A stretch of DNA of 10,998 nt from Pelethousia sp034928145 (GTDB taxonomy: Bacteria; Bacillota; Clostridia; Christensenellales; CAG-138). Location: assembly GCA_034928145.1 (NCBI GenBank), contig JAYFPE010000044.1, forward strand, positions 1 through 10,998, read 5' to 3'. Below are positions 5,591 to 10,998 of the stretch, in pieces (the first letter of the stretch is position 1; each line of letters opens with the position of its first letter). A model generated the notes under the pieces. That model was given only the letters and a program-made list of their open reading frames with translations. It made no database searches and was not told the origin of the DNA. The position numbers were made by a program, and so were the translations under genes.

Positions 5591-7149
5591 GCAAAGTCCG
5601 GAAAAAATTTCATACGCGCGGCTTGGCTCTAATCTTGAGCGTGCTGCTTACGGGCTGTGCCGTAGCTGGCGAAACTACGCCCCAGCTGCCTGCGAGCGAA
5701 ACTATGCCGCCCGTCCTTTCCGAGGGGATCGAGGGGGAGGGCAGCTTTACGGCCGAGCTTTATTTCCGCTCAGAGGATGGTCTGCGCCTGGTGGCGGAAA
5801 CGCGCGAGATTAGCTATACCGGCAATATAAGCAGAGCCCAGGCCGTGATGGAGGCCCTAGCGCAGGGCCCGGGCAGCAGCATGCTGCATGCTTCCCTGCC
5901 TGGCAACATGGACCTGGATCGGGTGGAGCTTTCCACGGACGCCTGCAACGTATACCTGCTTTCCTCGTATGTGCCGAGCGCGCAAGAGTGGTTCATTGCC
6001 AGGGCGGCGGTGGCTGCCACCATCTACGAGGCCGAGGGCGTGGGCTCCGTCAACCTCTATTTGAATGGGGTGGAGCCGGGCGTTAACAGGCAGGCCCTGG
6101 GTGCGCTAGCCCCTATCACCGAGCGCCTGGATACCTATGTGGCCAACATGCTGCAGGAATTTGAAAACTGGTATTCGCAGGAAGGAACCGAAGCGGGCAG
6201 CTTTGCCACCCGCACGGCCACGCTCTATTTTACGGATTTCGAGGGCGAGCTGCTGATAGCCCGCAACAGCACGGTCAATTACGACCGTACCGAGGATGCC
6301 GGGGGCATCGCCGCGCTGCTGGTGGCCAAGCTGCGCGATGGTGATTTGAACCTAGAGCCGGTGGTGCCTGCGGATCTGACGCTGGCCGAGCGGCCGCTGG
6401 TGACTCCCTTGGAGCAGGTGCAATCCGCCCTTTGGCCGGAAAGTGGGGAGGAGGCGGACTCCCCCCACCCACAGGACCCGGAGCAGGCGGAATCCGGCGA
6501 AAGCATCATCACCCTGCGTTTTGAAAAGCCCGCCTACGATTACGACCCCAACCTGCTGGCCGGCGCGCTGACGTTGACCCTTACGGGCTACATACCCAAT
6601 GTGGCGGGGGTGGCCATTTACCTACGGGGTGAGGATGGCGCGTATGCGAACCTGGCCGGGGCGAAGGGCTATTACAGCCGCACGGATTTTTCCGATATAA
6701 TCGGCGCCAACATCTATCTGCCCTTTCCGGATGCGGAGGGAAGCACGCTGTACAGAGTGCCTAGGGCCGTGCCCGGCAAAAGCGTTTACGACCCGCGCGT
6801 GCGCCTTGCGGAGCTGTTCAAAGGCCCGGCCGACCCGGGCGTGCTCTACCCGCTTTTCACAGCCGATGATATCGAGAGCGTCTATGTGATCGGCGAACTT
6901 GCTGTGCTGAATTGGCAAAGCGGCTTTTCCGAAAAGCTTGCCGCCTTAATGGAAACAGAGGTTTTCAACCTGCCCAAGGAGCGGCGGGAGCGGCTGTTCG
7001 TATACAGCGTAGTTAACACCATCACCGAGATACCGGGCATCCAGCGGGTTTGGATGCTGGAGGATGGTAAAAAGCTGGGTGCGGTGCAGGATATCTATTT
7101 GGGCAATGCGCTGATGCGCAATCCGGGGATCATGATCGATGAAGGATGA
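5587..7149 (+). CDS. Large lipoprotein with two GerMN-like regions
   Basis: This 520-residue lipoprotein has an LTGC lipobox (C24) after a short basic signal segment. The region around 52-180 starts AELYFRSEDG and includes an ALAQGP turn, as in GerMN. The region around 385-510 again shows the pattern: LYRVPRAV, ELFKGP, an AVLNWQSGF strand and VVNTITEIPGI, then a strand ending in DGK. The middle part (about 200-345) has another strand-rich segment and a low-complexity acidic/proline linker near 283-303. GerM of Bacillus also has two GerMN domains, but this protein is longer and has the middle insert. The ATG overlaps the TGA of the previous gene (ATGA), with GGAGG 4 bases upstream. With its neighbour it forms a doubled lipoprotein module behind one kinase. 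A signalling accessory role is inferred; a germination or sporulation role is possible. Confidence 0.75.
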   Translation: MSKVRKKFHTRGLALILSVLLTGCAVAGETTPQLPASETMPPVLSEGIEGEGSFTAELYFRSEDGLRLVAETREISYTGNISRAQAVMEALAQGPGSSMLHASLPGNMDLDRVELSTDACNVYLLSSYVPSAQEWFIARAAVAATIYEAEGVGSVNLYLNGVEPGVNRQALGALAPITERLDTYVANMLQEFENWYSQEGTEAGSFATRTATLYFTDFEGELLIARNSTVNYDRTEDAGGIAALLVAKLRDGDLNLEPVVPADLTLAERPLVTPLEQVQSALWPESGEEADSPHPQDPEQAESGESIITLRFEKPAYDYDPNLLAGALTLTLTGYIPNVAGVAIYLRGEDGAYANLAGAKGYYSRTDFSDIIGANIYLPFPDAEGSTLYRVPRAVPGKSVYDPRVRLAELFKGPADPGVLYPLFTADDIESVYVIGELAVLNWQSGFSEKLAALMETEVFNLPKERRERLFVYSVVNTITEIPGIQRVWMLEDGKKLGAVQDIYLGNALMRNPGIMIDEG

Positions 7150-8260
7150 TAAGGCGAGGATCGTGCTGGGCATGTCCGGCGGGGTGGATTCCTCTGTGGC
7201 GGCCCTGCTTTTAAAGGAGCAGGGCTACGATGTGCTGGCCGTTTATATGAAAAACTGGGAAGAAGAGGACGACGAGGGCGTTTGCACTTCTACCGAAGAT
7301 TACGAGGATGTGCGCCGCGTTTCGGATGCGCTGGGCATCCCCTATTACACGGTGAATTTTGCCCGGGAATACCGCGAGCGGGTCTTTTCGTATTTTTTAG
7401 AGGAATATGAGGCGGGCCGCACGCCCAACCCGGATGTGTTGTGCAACTGCGAGATCAAATTCCGCGCCTTTTTGGATTTTGCCATGGGGCTGGAAGCGGC
7501 CGCCCTGGCTACGGGCCATTATGCCAGGCTCGAAAAGCAGGGGGAGGGGGCCCGCCTTTTGCGCGCAGTGGATCTGACAAAGGATCAAACCTACTTCCTA
7601 GCCGGGCTGACCCAGGCCCAGCTGCAAAGGGCCATGTTCCCCATAGGCGGCCTGTATAAGAAAGAGGTGCGCCGCCTGGCCGAGGCCGCGGGCCTGACGA
7701 CGGCCCGCAAAAAGGATTCTACAGGCATATGCTTCATTGGCGAGCGCAATTTCAAGCGCTTCCTCATGCAATACCTGCCCGCCCAGCCGGGAGATATGAT
7801 CGACCTGAACGGCAAGGTAATCGGCAGGCACGACGGGCTGATGTATTATACCCTCGGCCAGCGCCGGGGACTGGGTATCGGCGGCAGGGCGGAGGGCAGC
7901 GGCGAAAGCTGGTTTGTGATCGGCAAGGATATGGAACGCAACCTGCTCATCGTGCAGCAGGGCGAGCAGGAGGAGCTGTATTCGCTTGGCCTTGGGGCTG
8001 AGAAGGTGAGCTTCATTGCCGGGCAGCCGCCGGCTGCAAGTTTTGCCTGCACGGCGAAATTCCGCTACCGCCAGAGCGACCAGGCCGTGCGCGTAACCAT
8101 GCATGGCGCCGGCTGCACGATCGATTTCGACCGGCCCCAGCGGGCCGTGACCCCCGGCCAATGGGTAGTTCTTTACGACGGAGACGTTTGCCTGGGCGGC
8201 GGGCCCATCGACGAGACCCGGCCTCTCAAGCCCATTCGCATTGCCGGGAGAGCGCAATGA
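7139..8260 (+). CDS. mnmA: tRNA-specific 2-thiouridylase MnmA
   Basis: This 373-residue cytoplasmic enzyme makes 2-thiouridine at wobble position 34 of tRNA-Lys, -Glu and -Gln, using ATP and sulfur relayed from a cysteine desulfurase. The N-terminal PP-loop SGGVDSS is at residues 13-19. The catalytic cysteines are C102 (in NPDVLCNCEIKF) and C198 (in GICFIGER), at positions matching the E. coli pair. TGHYAR (125-130), KDQTYFL (148-154) and GQRRGLGIGG (240-249) are further family signatures. Length is normal. An extra C104 sits two residues after the nucleophile. No desulfurase gene is adjacent. The ATG overlaps the lipoprotein gene by 11 bases and lacks a strong ribosome site, so coupling is likely. 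The stop overlaps the transporter start. Confidence 0.97.
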   Translation: MKDDKARIVLGMSGGVDSSVAALLLKEQGYDVLAVYMKNWEEEDDEGVCTSTEDYEDVRRVSDALGIPYYTVNFAREYRERVFSYFLEEYEAGRTPNPDVLCNCEIKFRAFLDFAMGLEAAALATGHYARLEKQGEGARLLRAVDLTKDQTYFLAGLTQAQLQRAMFPIGGLYKKEVRRLAEAAGLTTARKKDSTGICFIGERNFKRFLMQYLPAQPGDMIDLNGKVIGRHDGLMYYTLGQRRGLGIGGRAEGSGESWFVIGKDMERNLLIVQQGEQEELYSLGLGAEKVSFIAGQPPAASFACTAKFRYRQSDQAVRVTMHGAGCTIDFDRPQRAVTPGQWVVLYDGDVCLGGGPIDETRPLKPIRIAGRAQ

Positions 8261-9150
8261 TTATAAAGCAAAAGAACGGGGCTGCGCGTTCGGATGCCAA
8301 GAGCCTCGCGCAGATCCATATCGCGGTGTTTTTTCTGGGCCTTTCGGCCCTGGCGGGCAAGTGGAGCGGCCAGAGCGCCTTGGCGCTCACCTTTGGCAGG
8401 GTGTGGATATCCGCGCCGGCGTTGTTTCTATATATAAAACTGCGCCGCCAACCCATCCGCCTGCGCGCCGGGCGGGATTACGGCGTAATGGCCGCTTTGG
8501 GCCTGCTGTGGGCCTTGCACTGGGTTGCCTTTTTGCAATCCACCCAAATGGCTACGGTGGCCATAGCCACCATTACCTTCGCGACCTACCCGGTGTTTGT
8601 CACCTTTCTTGAGCCCTGGTTCTTTCATGAGCGCTTGCGCCTTGGCGCGGTGCTGCAAGCCTTGCTGATGCTCTTCGGCGCGGCCATCATCGTGCCCTGG
8701 CAGGTCGGCGGGGGCCTTTTGCCGGGTTTCGCCTGGGGCATGCTGGCCAGCGTTTTACATGCGGCCATCGTTTTGCTCAACCGCCGTATGGTGGCGGATT
8801 ATTCCGGAGAGGTGGTGGCCTTTTATTCCCAGGCCGCTGCGGCCTTGCTGTTGTTGCCCGCAGGGCTCATCCTGCGGCCCGTCTTCGCGGGGCGTGACCT
8901 GGCGGCGGTGCTGATGCTTGGCCTATTGTGCAGCGCCCTGGCCCAGGCCCTGATGGGGCGCGGCTTGCAGCGCGTCAAAGCGCAAACGCTGGCCCTCATC
9001 GGCGGGCTGGAAAGCGTATACGGCATCTTGCTGGCAGCAGTTCTGCTAGGACAGCCGCCTACCCGCAGGGAAACCATCGGCGGGGCCATCGTGCTGGGGG
9101 TATCGATGTACGTCACGCTGCAAAAACAGGCGGCTAGGGCGGATGTATAA
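8257..9150 (+). CDS. EamA/DMT-family transporter
   Basis: This 297-residue integral membrane protein has about ten hydrophobic helices in two homologous halves, the EamA (drug/metabolite transporter) arrangement and usual length. The second-half signature is present in ALIGGLESVYGILLAAVLLG, followed by a conserved-looking RRETIGGAIVLGVSMY segment. Substrates of this family range from amino acids and nucleosides to drugs, and nothing here fixes which. The ATG overlaps the mnmA stop (ATGA) and has GGGAG (8246-8250) 6 bases upstream. The frame is open 32 codons further upstream, but that extension lies inside mnmA and is rejected. It is the last gene of the operon. No terminator is seen before the next promoter. 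Confidence 0.88.
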   Translation: MIIKQKNGAARSDAKSLAQIHIAVFFLGLSALAGKWSGQSALALTFGRVWISAPALFLYIKLRRQPIRLRAGRDYGVMAALGLLWALHWVAFLQSTQMATVAIATITFATYPVFVTFLEPWFFHERLRLGAVLQALLMLFGAAIIVPWQVGGGLLPGFAWGMLASVLHAAIVLLNRRMVADYSGEVVAFYSQAAAALLLLPAGLILRPVFAGRDLAAVLMLGLLCSALAQALMGRGLQRVKAQTLALIGGLESVYGILLAAVLLGQPPTRRETIGGAIVLGVSMYVTLQKQAARADV

Positions 9151-9157
9151 AAAATCC

Positions 9158-9185
9158 TTGACATGCCGAACCGGCATGCTATCAT
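9158..9185 (+). promoter_or_regulatory. Promoter of the flavin reductase-rubredoxin gene
   Basis: A perfect TTGACA (9158-9163) is spaced 16 bases from TATCAT (9180-9185, 5 of 6 to consensus). The promoter begins only 7 bases after the stop of the transporter gene, so the rubredoxin gene can be expressed separately from the long operon. The spacer is almost entirely filled by an inverted repeat, pointing to repression. Confidence 0.75.
9162..9178 (+). promoter_or_regulatory. Operator-like palindrome inside the core promoter
   Basis: CATGCCG-AAC-CGGCATG is a perfect 7-bp inverted repeat around a 3-base centre, lying between the -35 and -10 boxes. No U tract follows on the plus strand, so it is not a good terminator for the upstream gene. 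A dimeric repressor bound here would block RNA polymerase directly. The regulator is not identifiable from the sequence. Confidence 0.6.
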
Positions 9186-9199
9186 AAAAATAAAATATA

Positions 9200-9212
9200 G
9201 GTAATTATTACC
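9200..9212 (+). promoter_or_regulatory. Second palindrome abutting the ribosome site
   Basis: GGTAAT-T-ATTACC is a perfect 6-bp inverted repeat with a single central base, located just downstream of the expected transcription start and directly before GGCGGAGG. A 1-base loop makes an RNA hairpin unlikely, so a DNA-binding site for a dimeric regulator is the better reading. Confidence 0.45.
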
Positions 9213-9224
9213 GGCGGAGGAAAA

Positions 9225-9881
9225 ATGAACACCAAGGTATTTAGGGATATGTCTTACGGCGTATATGTGACCACTTCCATGGACGGCGAGAGGCCGGTCG
9301 GCTGCATTACCAACAGCATCATGCAGATTACCTCCCAGCCTGCTACCGTGGCCGTAAGTGTAAATCACGATAACTATACCAACGGCTGCATCGAGAAAAG
9401 CGGCAAGTTTGCCTTCTCTATTTTGGCGGAAGGCTCCGATCGCAGCCTGATCGGCCGCTTCGGCTTCCAATCCTGCCGGGATGTGAATAAATTCGAGGGG
9501 TTAGACTACGCAATGGCCAAGGGCCTGCCCGTGATATTGGATGGATGCGGCTATGTGATCTGCAAGGTGATCGGCAAAATGGAAACATCCACCCACACCG
9601 TGTTCCTGGGCGAGGTAGTCGAGGCGGAGGTTTCCGATAAAAAGCCGCCTATGACCTACGCCTATTACCATTCGGTAATCCGCGGCAAGAGCCCCAAGAA
9701 TGCGCCCACCTACATTCCTGACGAGGATAAGGCCGCGCCTAAACAAGAAAAGGCCGCGCCCAAGGTCAAATACGTCTGCAAGATCTGCGGCTACGTATAT
9801 GAGGGCGACCCGCTGCCCGCGGATTTCATTTGCCCTATTTGCAAGCACCCCGCATCGGACTTTGAACGGGTGGAAGCGTAA
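9225..9881 (+). CDS. hrb: Flavin reductase-rubredoxin fusion (high molecular weight rubredoxin)
   Basis: This 218-residue fusion has an N-terminal FMN-binding flavin reductase domain (about 1-152; VTTSMDGERPVGCITNS start, FAFSILAE strand) and a C-terminal rubredoxin domain. The iron ligands are C185, C188, C203 and C206 in CKICGY and CPIC motifs. A charged Ala/Pro/Lys linker spans about 156-181. The layout matches Hrb of Moorella thermoacetica, which passes electrons from NADH to the flavodiiron protein FprA for NO or O2 reduction; no FprA gene is in the window. The ATG has GGAGG (9216-9220) 4 bases upstream. It has its own promoter with palindromic operator candidates, suggesting induction by stress or redox state. 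Domain assignment is firm; the partner and physiological substrate are inferred. Confidence 0.93.
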   Translation: MNTKVFRDMSYGVYVTTSMDGERPVGCITNSIMQITSQPATVAVSVNHDNYTNGCIEKSGKFAFSILAEGSDRSLIGRFGFQSCRDVNKFEGLDYAMAKGLPVILDGCGYVICKVIGKMETSTHTVFLGEVVEAEVSDKKPPMTYAYYHSVIRGKSPKNAPTYIPDEDKAAPKQEKAAPKVKYVCKICGYVYEGDPLPADFICPICKHPASDFERVEA

Positions 9882-9916
9882 ATCCCACTGCATTGCCGAT
9901 CCCACATAATGCGCAT

Positions 9917-9952
9917 AAAAAGCAGCGCGGCCTATCGTTTGATAGGCCGCGC
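9917..9952 (-). terminator. 12-bp hairpin terminator between convergent genes
   Basis: The perfect stem 9925-9936/9941-9952 (12 bp, 4-base loop) lies between the rubredoxin stop and the murI stop. Read on the minus strand it is followed, after TGC, by five T residues (9921-9917), so it terminates the murI transcript. On the plus strand the tail is not T-rich, but the strong stem may still serve the convergent rubredoxin mRNA. Confidence 0.8.
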
Positions 9953-9961
9953 CGTTGACGT

Positions 9962-10744
9962 TTACGGGCGGGAGATGAGATACTCAAACAGCGGCCGATA
10001 ATGGGCCGGATCGCCGCTGGTGTGGAACTCTACCGCAGCGCTGCCGTGCGGATTGCGCAGGCTATGCTCCTCCAATACCCGGGCCAACTGATGGACCGTT
10101 CCTTCGTTTCCATCATATAATAGGCAAGAACCGGTAAGATGGCGGCTAGCCGCCCGTTGGAAAGCGCCGGGGATGAACACGTAATGCGTGCACCCCAGCA
10201 CGATGCCATCGACCTCCAGACCCTCATAGGGGGCGAGGAAAGCGTCAAACAAATCGTCAAAATCCGCATCGCCCAAGCGCCCGGCCTCGATGCGTTCCAC
10301 AATGCCGGGGCAGGGGATGTTGATGATCCTCTCCGGCTCGGGCATGCGTTGCTGCAGGGCAAGGTAGCGCTCCAAATGGGTGGTGGCCGCTGTGGCCATC
10401 ATCAGCACCTTGCCCTGTCCGGGCTGCATGCATGCGGGCCGGATGGCGGGCTCCACGCTCACAACCGGCACATTAAGATCCGTGCGAATGGTATCGATGC
10501 AGTTGGCCGTGGCCGTATTGCAGGCCACCAGGATGGCCTTACAGCCCATATCCAGCAATTGATGCACGCAATGCAAGGTCAACTCGGTGATCTCGGTCTC
10601 CGGCCTATCGCCATAGGGGGCGTTTCCGCTATCGCCATAATATATGTAGTTTTCATCAGGAAGCAGCCGCAGGGCCTCGCGCAGTACGCTGACGCCGCCC
10701 AAACCGCTGTCGAATACGCCGATGGGCGCGGTCGGTTCATGCAT
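9962..10744 (-). CDS. murI: Glutamate racemase MurI
   Basis: This 260-residue cytoplasmic enzyme converts L-glutamate to D-glutamate for peptidoglycan precursors (the MurD substrate). The N-terminal GVFDSGLGG motif carries D12 and S13. The two catalytic cysteines are C75 (in VACNTAT) and C185 (in LGCTHY), followed by H187, and YGDSGNAPYG (36-45) binds substrate; all are intact. The chosen ATG (10744) has AAGGAG about 9 bases upstream. An in-frame TTG at 10783 is rejected because the promoter -10 box lies downstream of it. The gene is transcribed alone, convergent with the rubredoxin gene and divergent from the rRNA promoter. Confidence 0.96.
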   Translation of the reverse strand: MHEPTAPIGVFDSGLGGVSVLREALRLLPDENYIYYGDSGNAPYGDRPETEITELTLHCVHQLLDMGCKAILVACNTATANCIDTIRTDLNVPVVSVEPAIRPACMQPGQGKVLMMATAATTHLERYLALQQRMPEPERIINIPCPGIVERIEAGRLGDADFDDLFDAFLAPYEGLEVDGIVLGCTHYVFIPGAFQRAASRHLTGSCLLYDGNEGTVHQLARVLEEHSLRNPHGSAAVEFHTSGDPAHYRPLFEYLISRP

Positions 10745-10765
10745 GATACAAGTCTCCTTTCCACT

Positions 10766-10794
10766 ATTATAAGCCCGCCCCAAAGGGTTGTAAA
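10766..10794 (-). promoter_or_regulatory. murI promoter
   Basis: On the minus strand TTTACA (10789-10794, 5 of 6) is separated by exactly 17 bases from a perfect TATAAT (10766-10771). Transcription should start about 15 bases before the ATG, giving a very short leader that still contains the AAGGAG ribosome site. This position also settles the choice of start codon. Confidence 0.8.
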
Positions 10795-10866
10795 TACCAA
10801 AAAGCCTAGCTGTTTAGGTATATCTGGGCGAATGACAAAATGCATCAAAAAACTTTGAAAAAGGGA

Positions 10867-10895
10867 TTGACAATGAGATAGGGGTTTGGTATTAT
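10867..10895 (+). promoter_or_regulatory. Near-consensus rRNA-type promoter
   Basis: A perfect TTGACA (10867-10872), a 17-base spacer and TATTAT (10890-10895) form the strongest promoter in the window. A-rich tracts upstream (10847-10852 and 10858-10862) sit where UP elements lie. The following sequence looks like an rRNA leader, so this should be a P1-type promoter of a ribosomal operon. Confidence 0.85.
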
Positions 10896-10901
10896 AAACG
10901 A

Positions 10902-10998
10902 GCTGCTTCGCGAGGCGAGCGAGAGCGAGAGAGGGAAGCGGCAGCGCACCTTGAAAACTATATAGTGCAGACGAACAAGAAACGCAATGTAATTTGAG
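10902..10998 (+). ncRNA. Leader of an rRNA operon, running off the window
   Basis: Transcription is expected at about 10902. The leader opens with GCTGCTTC, which pairs with a segment at 10935-10945 (8 bp with a 3-base bulge) around a purine-rich GA-repeat loop. It then contains CCTTGAAAACT (10949-10959), very like the CTTTGAAAACT element found before 16S genes and in rRNA spacers of Firmicutes (boxA-related). The final bases AATTTGAG resemble the first bases of 16S rRNA just before the AGTTTGATC region, but 16S itself is not in the window. No open reading frame was seen here. Confidence 0.7.

Noticed and set aside
7598..8257. Minus-strand 219-codon frame opposite mnmA
   Set aside because: mnmA is unambiguous on the plus strand. 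The antisense product resembles no family.
9162..9186. Palindrome as terminator of the long operon
   Set aside because: The stem is followed by CTATCATAAAAA, not a U tract, and it sits exactly inside a good promoter.
8823..9470. Minus-strand 215-codon frame spanning the transporter end and the rubredoxin promoter
   Set aside because: It crosses two genes and a well-formed promoter and has no ribosome site or recognised domain.
10139..10858. Plus-strand 239-codon frame opposite murI
   Set aside because: It is antisense to a gene with all catalytic residues, crosses the murI promoter and lacks coding hallmarks.
1..10998. CRISPR array, phage, transposase, integron or defence system
   Set aside because: No regularly spaced direct repeats, no transposase or integrase motifs and no toxin-antitoxin-like small gene pairs were found. 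The genes are ordinary chromosomal families.

Overview
The window looks like a low-copy chromosomal segment of an anaerobic Clostridia-type Firmicute with a GC-rich genome. The evidence is strong AGGAGG-type ribosome sites, TTGACA/TATAAT promoters, sporulation-type GerMN lipoproteins, a DacF-like carboxypeptidase, a flavoprotein-rubredoxin fusion typical of obligate anaerobes, and a Firmicute-style rRNA leader at the right edge. The order or genus cannot be read from the sequence. Both edges look like multicopy DNA: a 20-base C run plus a string of hairpins on the left, and the start of an rRNA operon on the right. The window may therefore be a whole contig that broke at repeats.

Layout. Positions 1-214 hold no gene but five consecutive hairpins, the last two terminator-like on the plus strand. 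A two-gene minus-strand unit (2235 to 215) encodes a membrane-anchored D-Ala-D-Ala carboxypeptidase and, with a 1-base overlap, a metal-dependent cyclase/kynurenine-formamidase-like hydrolase. A divergent promoter region (2236-2441) separates it from a six-gene plus-strand operon (2442-9150) in which every junction overlaps: OmpR-type response regulator, HAMP sensor kinase, two GerMN-type lipoproteins, MnmA tRNA thiolase and an EamA transporter. Next comes a separately promoted gene for a flavin reductase-rubredoxin fusion (9225-9881). It has a palindrome lodged between its -35 and -10 boxes and another next to its ribosome site. Glutamate racemase (10744 to 9962) is convergent with it, and a strong hairpin lies between them. 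A near-consensus promoter and structured leader (10867-10998) then run into what should be 16S rRNA just past the edge.

How the genes fit together. Three parts point to the cell envelope: the carboxypeptidase trims peptidoglycan stem peptides, glutamate racemase supplies D-Glu for them, and the kinase/regulator/lipoprotein cluster has the same logic as actinobacterial MtrA-MtrB-LpqB, where a GerMN-containing lipoprotein works with an envelope-sensing kinase. I infer that the lipoproteins here tune the kinase, and that the divergently transcribed carboxypeptidase may be a target. MnmA and the EamA transporter look like translation and transport passengers in the operon. No phage, insertion sequence, CRISPR array or defence system was seen. 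The least ordinary items are the doubled GerMN lipoprotein module beside the kinase, the operator-like palindromes at the rubredoxin gene, and the hairpin array on the left.
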